This document shows positions 1 to 9,271 of a DNA stretch of 64,000 nucleotides, in pieces; position 1 is the first letter of the stretch; each line of letters begins with the position of its first letter. This DNA is from Dyella sp. S184. Lineage in GTDB: Bacteria > Pseudomonadota > Gammaproteobacteria > Xanthomonadales > Rhodanobacteraceae. The stretch covers positions 219,830 through 283,829 of the forward strand of contig NZ_LMUE01000009.1 of assembly GCF_009766065.1 (NCBI RefSeq), in the 5' to 3' direction. The notes under the pieces are model-generated. The model worked only from the letters and a program-made list of their open reading frames with translations, was not told the origin of the DNA and searched no databases. A program made the translations under genes and the position numbers.

Positions 1-487
1 CACGCGCATGCACGCCGGCGACCGCCTTGAAGATGTGATCCGGGGTCAACGCCATCCGGTCCTGGATCTGCAGTTCGTGCGCGAGCACGTTCAGCAGCAC
101 CTCGGAATCGGACTCGGTGTTGATGTGACGACGGTCGTCCTCGAACATTTCGCGACGCAGCGCGTCGGTGTTCACCAGGTTGCCGTTGTGTGCAAACGCG
201 ATGCCGTACGGCGAGTTGACGTAGAACGGCTGCGCTTCGGCCGAGCCTGCGGAACCGGCGGTGGGGTAGCGGCAGTGGCCAATGCCGATGCGCCCGCGCA
301 GACCGCTCATTGCCGCTTCGCCGAACACGTCGCGCACCAGCCCGTTGCCCTTGTGCAGGCGCAGCCGCGCGCCATCCACGGTGGCGATGCCCGCGGCGTC
401 CTGGCCACGATGCTGCAGCACCGTCAATCCGTCATAAAGCGCCGATGCCACTTCTGTGGTACCGACAATGCCGATGATTCCGCACAT
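1..487 (-). CDS. purF: Amidophosphoribosyltransferase PurF, N-terminal part (cut by window edge)
   Basis: Catalyses the first committed step of purine synthesis, in which PRPP and glutamine give 5-phosphoribosylamine. The protein starts MCGIIGIVG, so after removal of Met the catalytic Cys of the Ntn glutaminase domain is at the N-terminus. [21 protein letters not shown] and AHNGNLVN follow, all typical of the PurF glutaminase domain. About 162 codons are visible and the gene continues past position 1. It lies 14 bp after cvpA on the same strand, the classical cvpA-purF arrangement. The start is fixed by the conserved MCGI. Confidence 0.97.
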   Translation of the reverse strand, partial: MCGIIGIVGTTEVASALYDGLTVLQHRGQDAAGIATVDGARLRLHKGNGLVRDVFGEAAMSGLRGRIGIGHCRYPTAGSAGSAEAQPFYVNSPYGIAFAHNGNLVNTDALRREMFEDDRRHINTESDSEVLLNVLAHELQIQDRMALTPDHIFKAVAGVHAR

Positions 488-501
488 GGTTGCAGCCTGC
501 T

Positions 502-1170
502 TCAGTAATTCGTGGAGTGGCCGGCTGCGCTGGTCGCAGCCGCCGGTGACGCTGTGCGTGATGCCGCTGGTAGTGCGGACGTCGCGCCGGATATGGGGGC
601 GTGCGGCGGCACGGACAAGTCATGCAGATGGTCGAGCACACCGGACGACTGGACCTTCTCGATCACCGCTGACGGCTTCAAATGTTCGCGCACATCGGCC
701 GACACGCTGGCGGGCACGTTCTGCCCCAGCCACGCCGCGGCTTCCTGGAACTGCGGCAGCAGCACGGATTGCTGCCACCACGGCTCCCGCGTGAACGCCG
801 TAAGCCCAACCAGGAAAACCAGCAGCGTCACGATCAATACGCCGCGCACGAAGCCGAACACCATGCCGAACATTCGATCGATGCCTGACAGCCCGGTACT
901 CCAGATCAACCGCCTTACCGCGAAACGCACCAATGCCCCGATGATCAGCACGGTGACAAAGCAGACGCCGTAACCGACACAGTAGCGCAAGGTCGGCATC
1001 GAGATTATGTGTTCCAGATGCGCCGACACCACCGGACCAAACGCCCAAGCCACCCAAAACGCGGCGATCCAGATGACCAGCGACAGTACTTCGGAAATCA
1101 ATCCACGGAAAAGCCCGATCAGGACAGACAGGGCCAGTACGCCGAGGATGATGCAATCGGTCCAGTTCAT
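502..1170 (-). CDS. cvpA: CvpA family inner-membrane protein
   Basis: A 222-residue membrane protein of the CvpA family, named for its requirement for colicin V production in E. coli. Its molecular role is not firmly known. The N-terminus [23 protein letters not shown] begins the first membrane segment and carries the family's D-(x)n-G-x-x-R-G pattern. Three further hydrophobic segments follow at about 27-50, 63-83 and 102-122. The last 60 residues are Ala/Pro/Ser rich and probably disordered. It sits between the SPOR protein and purF, as dedD-cvpA-purF does in enterobacteria, so co-transcription is likely. Confidence 0.93.
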   Translation of the reverse strand: MNWTDCIILGVLALSVLIGLFRGLISEVLSLVIWIAAFWVAWAFGPVVSAHLEHIISMPTLRYCVGYGVCFVTVLIIGALVRFAVRRLIWSTGLSGIDRMFGMVFGFVRGVLIVTLLVFLVGLTAFTREPWWQQSVLLPQFQEAAAWLGQNVPASVSADVREHLKPSAVIEKVQSSGVLDHLHDLSVPPHAPISGATSALPAASRTASPAAATSAAGHSTNY

Positions 1171-1225
1171 CTGTTCATCTACCTCGTTGGCACCATGAGT
1201 GGACCGCTACTGTCGCGCATGCCCT

Positions 1226-2293
1226 TCATGGCACCGGGACTATGTTGCCGTCGGTACCCAGCTTGGCCTTGATCTGGTCACGCAGGCGCAGCGCATCGGC
1301 GCGTTGCGTCTGCGGACCGGCGCGTACACGCCAAAGCTGCTTGCCGTTCGACTGCACGGTATCGACGAAACCGTCGAAACCGTTCGCGCGCAGCTTGTCG
1401 CGCAATGCATTCGCGTCGGCCTGATTGCTCATCGCGGCCAACTGCACCGCCCAGCCACCAGCCCTGCCGGTCGCCTGCGGAGCAGGACTGGCCACGGCCG
1501 CGGCGGCGTTTTCATCATCATGGCTGGCATCCTGCTCCAGTCGAGCCGGCGCGCCGGGAATCGACTGGGTGATCTTCAGGCGTGCCGCCTCAGCGGCAGT
1601 GCGGGTCTCAAACGGCCCGGCAATCACCAGGGTGCGCGCCTGCCCAGCCTGGGTGATGGCGTGCCGACTTGCCGGGTAGCCCAGCGCACGCACGCGATGC
1701 TCCAGGCTTGCAGCGCCAGCCGCACTGGCATAGGCGCTCAAGTTCAGTGTGTAGTTGCCGTGCCCGACGGCAGCCGTCGTCGTCGGTGACTCAGCGATCG
1801 CCGGCGCTGCGGCCACCGCCGGCTGCGATCGAGGCGCCGGCGCGCTGGCCGTCGGCTTGGTCTGCATCGGAATCAGCGGCTGGCTCGGCGAGGTGACCGC
1901 GCCGGAGGTTACCGTCGTCGGTACCGGTGCGCGACCGGCATTGGGGTCGGTTTCCACATCACGCGGACGATTCGAGCCAATGTTCACCGTGGCCAGATCG
2001 CCCGCACCCTTCGTGACAGCGATCGCCGCTGCCTGGGGCGCCGACGAAGTGATGGCTGGAGCCGCCGCATTCGGTGTGCTCACCGCCGCATTCGGGTTCA
2101 GGCTCATGGTCTTGGTCTGCAGGTCGCGGTCCGGCGCCGGCGGGATCGCCAAGCTCACGGATTGATCACCGGCGGGTGCCGGCGACTTGCCGGTAAAGAT
2201 CATGGGCAGAAACAAAACCGCCAAGGCGATCAGGACGGCAGCTCCCAGCAGGCGTGTTTTCAAGACTTCGCTCCAAAGCGGCAAACGCGGCAC
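1226..2293 (-). CDS. SPOR-domain cell-division protein (DedD-like)
   Basis: A 355-residue bitopic membrane protein. It has a short cytoplasmic start, one membrane segment at about residues 14-32 (LLGAAVLIALAVLFLPMIF) and a long Pro/Ala/Thr-rich periplasmic linker. Two SPOR-like segments follow: one near 180-245, and one at the C-terminus starting WAVQLAAMSNQADANALRD and ending WRVRAGPQTQRADAL. SPOR domains bind denuded septal peptidoglycan, so a role at the division septum is expected. Its position between folC and cvpA matches dedD. The apparent duplication of the SPOR unit is inferred by eye. Confidence 0.85.
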   Translation of the reverse strand: MPRLPLWSEVLKTRLLGAAVLIALAVLFLPMIFTGKSPAPAGDQSVSLAIPPAPDRDLQTKTMSLNPNAAVSTPNAAAPAITSSAPQAAAIAVTKGAGDLATVNIGSNRPRDVETDPNAGRAPVPTTVTSGAVTSPSQPLIPMQTKPTASAPAPRSQPAVAAAPAIAESPTTTAAVGHGNYTLNLSAYASAAGAASLEHRVRALGYPASRHAITQAGQARTLVIAGPFETRTAAEAARLKITQSIPGAPARLEQDASHDDENAAAAVASPAPQATGRAGGWAVQLAAMSNQADANALRDKLRANGFDGFVDTVQSNGKQLWRVRAGPQTQRADALRLRDQIKAKLGTDGNIVPVP

Positions 2294-2363
2294 GTAACGG
2301 CGTGATTATACCTGCCCGCGTCGAACGCCATGGCTGACCCGCCACGCGGCCCGATCCGGGCGT

Positions 2364-3659
2364 TCAGGCAGCCGCTTCGGCGATGACCGCGCTGGCCACG
2401 AAAAACGAGCCAAATGCGAGGATGCAGTCACCCGGCTGTGCCGCTGCACGGGCCGCTGCCATTGCGCTGGCAACGTCGACATGGGCATCGAATACAGCCT
2501 GAGGCAAAGCCTGTCGGAGTATTCCCGCCAGCTCCGCCGAGGGCAGGCCACGTGGCGTAGCATGATCGAGCCCGGCCAGATGCCAGTGATCGATGCGCGC
2601 ACCGAGTGCGACGACCACGCCAGCCACGTCCTTGTCCGCCAGCGCGCCGTAGACCGCATGAACACGGCCAGCTGGCCGTGCATCCAGCCACTCGGCCAGT
2701 GCGCGCGCGGCCTGCGGGTTGTGGCCCACATCCACGATCAGAACCGGATCGCCACCTAGCGACTGCAGCCGTGCCGGCACCCGCACCTCATGCAGACCCG
2801 TACTTACCGCCGCGAAGACATCCTTCGACGCAAACGACATGTCATCGGCCCATAGCGCATGCAGCGCGGCAATTGCCGCAGCTGCGTTGGTGAACTGCAC
2901 CGGTGCCGCCAGCGCAGGGTCGGGCAACTCCATCGCACTGCCATCGCGGTGGCGCCAGCGCCAGCCGTCGGCATGGCGTTCCGTATGGAAATCCAGTCCG
3001 GCGCGCTCAACCTGTGCACCGCATGCGTCCAATGCATCCAGCAGGCCAGCCGGCGGATCAAGCTCACCCACGATGGCCGGTCGCCCGGCCCGCGCAATGC
3101 CGGCCTTCTCCCGGCCGATGCTGTTGCGATCCGGCCCCAGCCAGTCCATGTGATCAAGATCCACCGTGGTGATGATCGACACGTCGGCATCGATGATGTT
3201 CACCGCATCCAGCCGGCCACCCAAGCCGACTTCAAGCAACGCCACATCGAGTCCGGCGCGGGCAAACAGGTCCAGCGCGGCCAGCGTGCCAAATTCGAAA
3301 TAGGTGAGCGGGATGGCATCGCCATGAGCCGCGCCGCGCGCCGCCTCGATTCGTTCGAACGAGGCAATCAGCGCGGCATCATCGGCATTTGCGCTGGCGA
3401 TGCGCACGCGCTCGTTGTAATCAAGCAGGTGCGGCGAAGTGAAACTGCCCACTCGCAATCCAGCCGCCGCCAGCATCGCCTCCAGCAGTGCCACGGTGGA
3501 GCCCTTGCCATTGGTGCCGCCAACCGTGATCACGCGCCGTGCTGGTGCTGGTGCACCCATCCGCTGCCATACTTCACGCACGCGATCGAGACCCAGCTCG
3601 ATGCTGCGTACGTTGACGCGTTCCTGATACGCCAACCATTCGGCGAGAGTGCGGCTCAT
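2364..3659 (-). CDS. folC: Bifunctional folylpolyglutamate synthase/dihydrofolate synthase
   Basis: Adds L-glutamate to dihydropteroate and to folates in the cytoplasm. The P-loop VITVGGTNGKGSTVALLE is near residue 45, followed by the Mur-ligase-like segments LEVGLGGRLDAVN, TTVDLDHMDWLG and VDVGHNPQAA. I chose the start MSRTLAEWLAYQ, which gives 431 residues, the usual family size. The open frame continues 31 codons upstream but that extension is not FolC-like and would approach the small gene behind it. The dedD-like and cvpA genes follow on the same strand. Confidence 0.95.
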   Translation of the reverse strand: MSRTLAEWLAYQERVNVRSIELGLDRVREVWQRMGAPAPARRVITVGGTNGKGSTVALLEAMLAAAGLRVGSFTSPHLLDYNERVRIASANADDAALIASFERIEAARGAAHGDAIPLTYFEFGTLAALDLFARAGLDVALLEVGLGGRLDAVNIIDADVSIITTVDLDHMDWLGPDRNSIGREKAGIARAGRPAIVGELDPPAGLLDALDACGAQVERAGLDFHTERHADGWRWRHRDGSAMELPDPALAAPVQFTNAAAAIAALHALWADDMSFASKDVFAAVSTGLHEVRVPARLQSLGGDPVLIVDVGHNPQAARALAEWLDARPAGRVHAVYGALADKDVAGVVVALGARIDHWHLAGLDHATPRGLPSAELAGILRQALPQAVFDAHVDVASAMAAARAAAQPGDCILAFGSFFVASAVIAEAAA

Positions 3660-3748
3660 GCAATGACTTTGTGCAAGTGGATAGATCGGCATCCCGTGGA
3701 CACGAGGTCGCAGCACGGACGAACAAGCACAAAGCTTAAAGCATTCCC

Positions 3749-3913
3749 TCAACCAAACGGATGGATGCCGCTGTAGTGCAGTGCCATATACATGCCAAAC
3801 ACAGTCCAGAACATTTTCTTCAGTGCCTTCCCTGCCAGCAGCGCAACCAGCAGCCCGAGCAACAGCGGCATGTGCTTTTCCAGCGTGCTGCGTGTGTCAT
3901 TGATGACGTTCAT
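3749..3913 (-). CDS. Small single-pass membrane protein (54 aa), second of a pair behind copA
   Basis: A 54-codon gene starting MNVINDTRSTLEKHMPLLLG and ending YSGIHPFG, with a hydrophobic stretch at about 16-30 and a second weaker one at 34-46. An AGGAG box lies 7 bases before the ATG, which argues for a real gene. The segment LEKHMPLLLGLLVALLAG resembles LDKCLPLLFAAMATAAV in the next upstream small gene, so the two may be paralogues. Both follow the copper ATPase on the same strand with gaps of about 97 bp. I recognise no family, and a role in metal handling is inference from context only. Confidence 0.6.
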   Translation of the reverse strand: MNVINDTRSTLEKHMPLLLGLLVALLAGKALKKMFWTVFGMYMALHYSGIHPFG

Positions 3914-4009
3914 GGGTGATCTCCTGCACCGTGCCTGATCCAGGTCGGTGTCATTGGCGAAGGATGGTGCAAGGGTTCAAGCAACGCGGTTGTCGCGCTC
4001 TCGGGATAA

Positions 4010-4129
4010 TCAGACCGGCAGCGCAATGCTGGCGTGGCAGAGCGCAAACGTCACCGCTGCAGTCGCCATTGCGGCGAACAGCAGCGGCAGGCACTTGTCC
4101 AGGATGGGGTACTTGATGAAGGTCTTCAT
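4010..4129 (-). CDS. Small single-pass membrane protein (39 aa) behind copA
   Basis: A 39-codon gene starting MKTFIKYPILDKCLPLLF and ending CHASIALPV. A basic start is followed by a hydrophobic helix at about 14-31 with one Cys at 13 and a Cys-His pair at 31-32. A GGAG box is 8 bases before the start. It lies 97 bp downstream of the copper ATPase and 96 bp upstream of the 54-aa gene. The resemblance to that neighbour (D/EKxxPLL core) suggests duplication. The Cys and His residues would allow metal binding, but nothing in the sequence proves it. Confidence 0.6.
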   Translation of the reverse strand: MKTFIKYPILDKCLPLLFAAMATAAVTFALCHASIALPV

Positions 4130-4226
4130 GTCGGTTCTCCGCGCACCGTCGTGGTGCGGGAGAAATGATCGCTCCACGGCACTGACGAAATCAGAAGCAT
4201 GCGTCAGTCATCACCAATGACAATCG

Positions 4227-6809
4227 TCACAACGGTGTATGGCGGAGCCGTAGCGCATTGCTCACCACCGATACCGAGCTCAGGCTCATCGCCAGCGCGG
4301 CGATCATCGGCGATAGCGTGATACCGAACCACGGGTACAGCACGCCAGCCGCCAGCGGCACGCCGACCGCGTTGTAGACGAAGGCGAAGAACAGGTTCTG
4401 ATGGATATTGCGCACCGTCGCCTGCGACAGCTTGCGGGCACGCACGATCGCGCCCAGCTCTCCCTTGACCAGGGTCACCTGCGCGCTCTCCATCGCCACG
4501 TCGGTACCGCTGCCCATCGCAATGCCGATATCGGCGGCGACCAACGCCGGCGCATCGTTGATGCCATCGCCGGCCATCGCCACGCGGCGGCCTTCGGTGC
4601 GCAACGCGTTCACCACCGCAGCCTTGTCCGCCGGCGAGACATCCGCATGCACACTGTCGATGCCCAGTTCGCGCGCCACCGCCTGCGCGGTGGTGGCATT
4701 GTCGCCGGTCAGCATCACGATGTGCAGGCCCGCCGCGCGCAGTGCCTTGAGTGCGGCCGGCGTGTCTGGTTTGATCCGGTCAGCTACCGCCAGCAAGGCG
4801 GCCAGCGCGCCGTCAACGGCCATGAACATCACCGTGGCGCCCTGTCCGCGCAGTTGCTCGGCGCTTGCGTTGACGGCGTCGGCAATCGCGATGTGCCACT
4901 CCGCCATCAACTTCGCGTTGCCCAGCGCTACCTCGCTGCCGCCTACGGTTGCGCCGACGCCGCGACCGGTCAGCGAACGGAAATCCGTGGCTGCGAGCAT
5001 CGGCACGCTCTCCGCTTCCGCCGCGATCACGATGGCCCGCGCCAGCGGATGTTCGCTCGGCCGCTCCAGCGCAGCAGCCAGCGCCAGCAGGCGCTCGCGC
5101 GGTTGGCCACCAAGGCTTATCAACTCGGTCAACGCCGGCTTGCCCATGGTCAGCGTGCCGGTCTTGTCCATAACCAGCGTGTCGATATCGCGCAGCGCCT
5201 CGATCGCGCTGGCGTCCTTGAACAGCACGCCGTTCTGCGCGCCACGGCCACTGGCCACCATGATCGAGATCGGCGTGGCCAGCCCCAGCGCGCACGGACA
5301 GGCAATGATCAGCACCGACACCGCCGCGATCAGCGCATGCGCAAACCGCGGGTCCGGACCCAGCAGCGCCCACAGCGCAAATGCCAGCAGCGCGATCGCC
5401 ACCACCGCCGGCACGAACCACGCCGCAACACGGTCGGCCACGCGCTGCAGCGGTGCCTTGCTGCGCTGCGCCTGTGCCACCAGCGCCACGATCTGCGCCA
5501 GCATCGTCTCGCTGCCCACCTTCTGCGCGCGCATGACCAGCGCGCCGTCCTGATTCACCGTACCGCCAGTAAGCGCATCGCCCTTCGCCTTGGCCACCGG
5601 CATCGGTTCGCCGGTGAGCATCGACTCGTCGACATGGCTCTCACCGTCCAGCACCACGCCATCGACCGGCACCTTCTCGCCAGGACGCACACGCAGCACA
5701 TCGCCGGTGTGCACTTCGTCCAGCGGCACATCCGCTTCGCTTTCGTCGTCGGCGATCCGCCGCGCGGTCTTCGGTGCCAGGCCGAGCAGCGCCTTCAGCG
5801 CCGCACCGGTTCGGCGACGCGCACGCAGTTCCAGGAAATCGCCCAGCGTGACCAGGGTGACGATCACCGCCGCCGATTCGAAGTACACCGCAACATTGCC
5901 GTGCATGTCGCGGAAGCCGGACGGGAATATCCCCGGCAGCAAGAACGCCACCGCGCTGTACAGCCACGCCACGCTGGTGCCCAGCGCGATCAGCGTGTAC
6001 ATGTTCGGGTGCCACGGCTTGAATGAATTCCAGCCACGCCTGAAGAACGGCGCGCCACCCCACAGCACCACCACGCTGGCCAGCAATGCTTCGACCCAGC
6101 CAGCCGCGGAGCCCCATGGCTCAGGCAGATGTAAACCAGACAAGTGTGGTCCCATCGCCAGCGCGAACACCGGCACGGTCAGCGCCATCAATATCCGGAA
6201 ACGCCGCGTCATCAACGACAGCTCGCCACCGTCGTCCACGTCCAAACTCGGCATCATCGGCTCCAGCGCCATGCCGCACTTCGGACAGTCACCCGGGCCG
6301 ACCTGCTGCACTTCCGGATGCATCGGACAGGTGTAGATCGCACCGGGAGCTGCTGGAGGCACGGCCGTGCGACTTTCCAGATAAGCCACAGGATCGGCCA
6401 CGAACTTTTCGCGGCAGCGCGGCGCGCAGAAGTAGTACGTGTGGCCAGCATGTTCCGCGCGATGCTTAGCGATGTGAGGATCCACCGTCATGCCACAGAC
6501 CGGATCCCTCACCGTGTGCGCGTGGTTATGATGCGCATCCGCATGATCGTGGGCCGATATCGCGGCAGGTTTCGCAGTGCAGCAGCCCGCCGGGGCTGTC
6601 TTCATGGTGCCAACGCTCAGATAGACCGTCGGCGTCGCCTCGAACTTCGCCTTGCAGCCGGTGCAGCAGAAATGAAACAGCTGCCCTTCATGCATGGCTT
6701 GATGCTTCGACATAGCCGGGTCCACCTGCATGCCGCAGACCGGATCAGTCGCCATCGCGTGCGCAGCCTTTTCGTCGCCGTTGCAGCAGGAAGCGTGATC
6801 GTCCATCAC
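4227..6809 (-). CDS. copA: Copper/silver-translocating P1B-type ATPase with two YHS domains
   Basis: An 860-residue inner-membrane pump that would export Cu(I)/Ag(I) using ATP. The N-terminus carries two YHS-type metal domains (about 20-65 with DPVCGMQVD, and 101-147 with DPVCGMTVD). A heavy-metal-binding module YTCPMHPEV...CPKCGM follows at 159-183, in place of the usual HMA domain with its CxxC. The transport core shows CPC at 504-506, the phosphorylation motif DKTGT at 548, HP at 587-588 and GDGIND at 747-752. CPC with the CueR-like neighbour indicates a monovalent metal. The start overlaps the stop of merR by 4 bp, so the two are translationally coupled. Confidence 0.93.
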   Translation of the reverse strand: MMDDHASCCNGDEKAAHAMATDPVCGMQVDPAMSKHQAMHEGQLFHFCCTGCKAKFEATPTVYLSVGTMKTAPAGCCTAKPAAISAHDHADAHHNHAHTVRDPVCGMTVDPHIAKHRAEHAGHTYYFCAPRCREKFVADPVAYLESRTAVPPAAPGAIYTCPMHPEVQQVGPGDCPKCGMALEPMMPSLDVDDGGELSLMTRRFRILMALTVPVFALAMGPHLSGLHLPEPWGSAAGWVEALLASVVVLWGGAPFFRRGWNSFKPWHPNMYTLIALGTSVAWLYSAVAFLLPGIFPSGFRDMHGNVAVYFESAAVIVTLVTLGDFLELRARRRTGAALKALLGLAPKTARRIADDESEADVPLDEVHTGDVLRVRPGEKVPVDGVVLDGESHVDESMLTGEPMPVAKAKGDALTGGTVNQDGALVMRAQKVGSETMLAQIVALVAQAQRSKAPLQRVADRVAAWFVPAVVAIALLAFALWALLGPDPRFAHALIAAVSVLIIACPCALGLATPISIMVASGRGAQNGVLFKDASAIEALRDIDTLVMDKTGTLTMGKPALTELISLGGQPRERLLALAAALERPSEHPLARAIVIAAEAESVPMLAATDFRSLTGRGVGATVGGSEVALGNAKLMAEWHIAIADAVNASAEQLRGQGATVMFMAVDGALAALLAVADRIKPDTPAALKALRAAGLHIVMLTGDNATTAQAVARELGIDSVHADVSPADKAAVVNALRTEGRRVAMAGDGINDAPALVAADIGIAMGSGTDVAMESAQVTLVKGELGAIVRARKLSQATVRNIHQNLFFAFVYNAVGVPLAAGVLYPWFGITLSPMIAALAMSLSSVSVVSNALRLRHTPL

Positions 6810-7228
6810 GACACCGCTTCATCGGTCAGGGCACGCAGGATCGGACACTCTTCCGGCTTGCCATGTCCCGGACAGGACTCGACCAGCTGTGCCAGCCCGT
6901 CGCGCACCCGCTGCAATTCCGTAATGCGCTGCTCGATCGCCGCCAGTCGCTGCTGCGCCCGCTGCTTTACCGCCTTCACCCCGCGCTGCCGATCCGCCGA
7001 CAACGCCAGCAATTCGCGGATCTCGTCCAGCGTGAAGCCCAAATCCTTGGCCCGACGGATAAAACGCAACTGCGCAATCGTGCCCTCGCCATAACTGCGA
7101 TAGCCCGAGGCACGCCGCACCGGCTCAGGCAGCAGGCCCTCGCGCTCGTAATAACGGATCGTGTCGATCGCCACACCGACGCGCTTGGCGACGGCACCGA
7201 TGGTGAGTGAGGCAGTTTGTGTATTCAT
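6806..7228 (-). CDS. MerR-family copper-type regulator (CueR-like)
   Basis: A 140-residue regulator that would activate its own operon when it binds metal. The winged helix is at 8-75 ([20 protein letters not shown], then [20 protein letters not shown]), and a dimerisation helix follows. The metal loop is [12 protein letters not shown], two Cys spaced as in CueR. By eye, the position of CueR Ser77 is a Val here, not the Cys of the zinc, lead and mercury sensors, so I favour Cu(I)/Ag(I). No ribosome-binding site precedes the start. The promoter lies so close that the mRNA is probably leaderless. Confidence 0.88.
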   Translation of the reverse strand: MNTQTASLTIGAVAKRVGVAIDTIRYYEREGLLPEPVRRASGYRSYGEGTIAQLRFIRRAKDLGFTLDEIRELLALSADRQRGVKAVKQRAQQRLAAIEQRITELQRVRDGLAQLVESCPGHGKPEECPILRALTDEAVS

Positions 7229-7234
7229 GACACA

Positions 7235-7266
7235 AGTCTAGACCGTTGATCTAGGTCTAGAGTCAA
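7235..7266 (-). promoter_or_regulatory. MerR-type promoter and operator of merR-copA
   Basis: On the minus strand TTGACT (7266-7261) and TAGACT (7240-7235) are separated by 20 bp, the over-long spacer typical of promoters remodelled by MerR proteins. Within and around it lies a perfect inverted repeat, TCTAGACC at 7261-7254 and GGTCTAGA at 7244-7237 with a 9-base centre. Transcription should start at about 7228, which is the A of the merR start codon. Confidence 0.8.
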
Positions 7267-7760
7267 GGGCCGCGTCAAACGCAACCGCCAGCCGCTCTTT
7301 ATGCCGCTGCCCGCGCTCCAAACAGAGTCGGCGTGCCCATCGATTATCGGGATGAGCGCGGCGTGGACTCGCGCAACGCAGCCTCATGCATAACTTCGTC
7401 AAGACATGCCGTCTCTTCAGTGTCCAAGGCGCAATGTCCTGGTCGATGCATGCATGCCTGTCCGCGGAGTCGCGACTTCCACCGCGCCGTTCTTATTCAG
7501 GTCGAGATCGGTCGAGGCTTTTGTACTCATGTCCAATCCTTGAGTTTTCGAACATCTTACTGATCGTTGCCTGGTGCGGAAACATGCACTCTGCGCAGAT
7601 GCCTGCCTACTGAAAACCGGGGTACGGGGTGTGAGTCTCGCGAAGCATTCACCCTAGTCACTGCCCCATGGTTGCCTAGGCGACTTGACGTCGCCACGAC
7701 GCGCGCGCATCATCCATATATGAAGTTTACCTTTGTAGTTTCCCTTCATACTTGCCGAAT
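7267..7760. other. Intergenic region between divergent merR and marR
   Basis: About 490 bp without a convincing gene. Several short open frames run through it but none has a ribosome-binding site, a recognisable domain or neighbour-like codon use. The only clear structure is a 7-bp inverted repeat, TATGAAG at 7719-7725 and CTTCATA at 7744-7750. It lies just before marR and could be its operator. Confidence 0.5.
7719..7750. promoter_or_regulatory. Possible MarR operator upstream of marR
   Basis: TATGAAG and its exact reverse complement CTTCATA are separated by 18 bp, ending 10 bp before the marR start codon. MarR proteins usually autorepress through palindromes in this position. The arms are short, so this is tentative. 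Confidence 0.35.
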
Positions 7761-8219
7761 ATGCCTATGGCCAAGCCACAGAACGATCCCGAGATTGCAC
7801 GCACGTTGGCGGTGGCCGGCGAGCTTCGTGTCGTGCTGGGCAGGCTGAAGCGACGCCTGCGTGAAGAGCTGCATATGGGCGAGCTGAGCTGGTCGCAGGT
7901 GTCGGTGCTCGGTCACCTGGAACGCGGTGGCCCCGCGACCGTGAGCACCCTTGCGCGAGCCGAAGGCATGCGCCCGCAATCCATGGGTGCCACGGTTGCC
8001 GTGCTGGAAAAGGCCGGGCTCGTGAGCGGCACCGCGGACCCGAATGATGGGCGGCAAACGGTTATCTCCCTCACCCCTGCGTGCCGGGAATTGATCAAGG
8101 CCAGCCGAGCGGCACGGGAGGACTGGTTGTTCCGCAGCATTCGGACAAACCTCACGCCGGCAGAGCAGAAGCAACTTGCGAATGCAGTCGAGCTACTCAA
8201 GCGAGTCGCCGATTCCTGA
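7761..8219 (+). CDS. MarR-family transcriptional regulator
   Basis: A winged-helix dimeric regulator of about 152 residues. The DNA-binding part is SQVSVLGHLERGGPATVSTLARAEGMRPQSMGATVAVLEKAGL, followed by the wing DPNDGRQTVISLTPACRELI. The start is uncertain: a TTG at 7752 and an ATG at 7767 are alternatives to the ATG used here, and none has a strong ribosome-binding site. It is followed on the same strand by a hydrolase, a membrane protein and an MFS exporter. MarR proteins often control such units, so repression of the downstream exporter is the likely role. Confidence 0.85.
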   Translation: MPMAKPQNDPEIARTLAVAGELRVVLGRLKRRLREELHMGELSWSQVSVLGHLERGGPATVSTLARAEGMRPQSMGATVAVLEKAGLVSGTADPNDGRQTVISLTPACRELIKASRAAREDWLFRSIRTNLTPAEQKQLANAVELLKRVADS

Positions 8220-8375
8220 CAAACACTACCTGACCTCGGCCGCGCAGCAGAAGCGCCGCCTGCTCGCGGATTCGCCGGTCACCCGCCACTGAATCTGCTG
8301 ACTCATTTCATCGAACTACTGCGCCGCGCGCCGTTCTCGGCTCGCTGCATTCTCCGTCCCCCACAGGAGCACACC

Positions 8376-8939
8376 ATGGCACTCACCACCCTTGATCCGA
8401 AGACGGCCCTGATCGTCATCGATCTGCAGAAAGGCATCGTTGCCTATCCCACCGCGCATCCCGCTGCCGATGTCGTAAAGCAGGCCAGTACGCTGGCTGA
8501 TGTCTTTCGTCGCCACAGCTTGCCGATCGTGCTGGTCAACGTCACCGGTGGTGCACCGGGCCGCACGGAACAGGCGCGCAACTTGGGCGAGCTTCCTGCC
8601 GATTGGGCTGATCTTGTGCCCGAACTCAACCAGCAGCCGACCGACCACACGGTGACGAAGCGGACGTGGGGCGCGTTCACCCATACCGACCTCGATGAGC
8701 ACCTGAAAAAGCTGGGTGTCACACAGGTCGTGATCGTCGGTGTCGCCACCAGCATCGGGGTCGAATCGACCGCGCGTTATGCGCACGAGAATGGTTTCAA
8801 CGTCGCCCTCGCCGTCGATGCCATGACCGACATGAACGCGGATGCCCACACCAACAGCATCACGCGGATCTTCCCGCGGCTGGGCGAAACCGGTACGACG
8901 CAGGAGATCATCGACCTGCTCGACCAGAGGAGTGCCTGA
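8376..8939 (+). CDS. Isochorismatase-like hydrolase lacking the nucleophilic cysteine
   Basis: A 187-residue cytoplasmic protein of the isochorismatase-like superfamily, starting MALTTLDPKTALIVIDLQKG behind a good AGGAG box. The conserved Asp (VIDLQKG) and Lys (TVTKRTWGAF) are present. The position of the catalytic Cys in GVATSIGVESTAR is Gly, as in true isochorismatases and some uncharacterised hydrolases. The substrate cannot be told. It lies 156 bp after marR and 2 bp before the next gene, so it is probably part of a MarR-controlled unit. Confidence 0.85.
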   Translation: MALTTLDPKTALIVIDLQKGIVAYPTAHPAADVVKQASTLADVFRRHSLPIVLVNVTGGAPGRTEQARNLGELPADWADLVPELNQQPTDHTVTKRTWGAFTHTDLDEHLKKLGVTQVVIVGVATSIGVESTARYAHENGFNVALAVDAMTDMNADAHTNSITRIFPRLGETGTTQEIIDLLDQRSA

Positions 8940-8941
8940 CC

Positions 8942-9271
8942 ATGGCATGGCTGCACTATGCATCCTGGCTCCTGGGCGGCGCCGTCCTCACCAACGCGGT
9001 TCCGCATTTTGTCAGCGGAGTGATGGGACGGCCGTTCCAAAGCCCGTTCGCCACGCCGCATGGCGTTGGGCTTTCCACTTCGACCGTTAACATGCTGTGG
9101 GGATACTTCAACCTGGTTGTCGGCTATGTCCTGCTATGCCGGGTTGGAAACTTTGATCTGCGCTCCACCACTGATGTGGTTGCTGCAGGACTGGGTGTTC
9201 TGCTCATCGGTGTGATGATGGCGCGCATGTTCGGACGGTTTCATGGCGGCAATGCCCCCGAAAATCCGTGA
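8942..9271 (+). CDS. Small membrane protein with four hydrophobic segments
   Basis: A 109-residue protein with hydrophobic segments at about 5-25, 47-65, 75-93 and a weaker one near the N-terminal loop. It contains the stretch GRPFQSPFATPHGVGLST. I recognise no named function. It starts 2 bp after the hydrolase stop and its own stop overlaps the GTG start of the MFS gene by 4 bp, so all three are translated from one message. A helper role for the exporter is possible but unproven. Confidence 0.75.
   Translation: MAWLHYASWLLGGAVLTNAVPHFVSGVMGRPFQSPFATPHGVGLSTSTVNMLWGYFNLVVGYVLLCRVGNFDLRSTTDVVAAGLGVLLIGVMMARMFGRFHGGNAPENP

Noticed and set aside
4401..6026. 541-codon open frame antisense to copA
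   Set aside because: Shadow of the ATPase gene; Arg/His-rich translation typical of antisense frames.
7333..7613. Short genes in the merR-marR gap
   Set aside because: No ribosome-binding site, no domain, and two overlapping frames compete for the same stretch.
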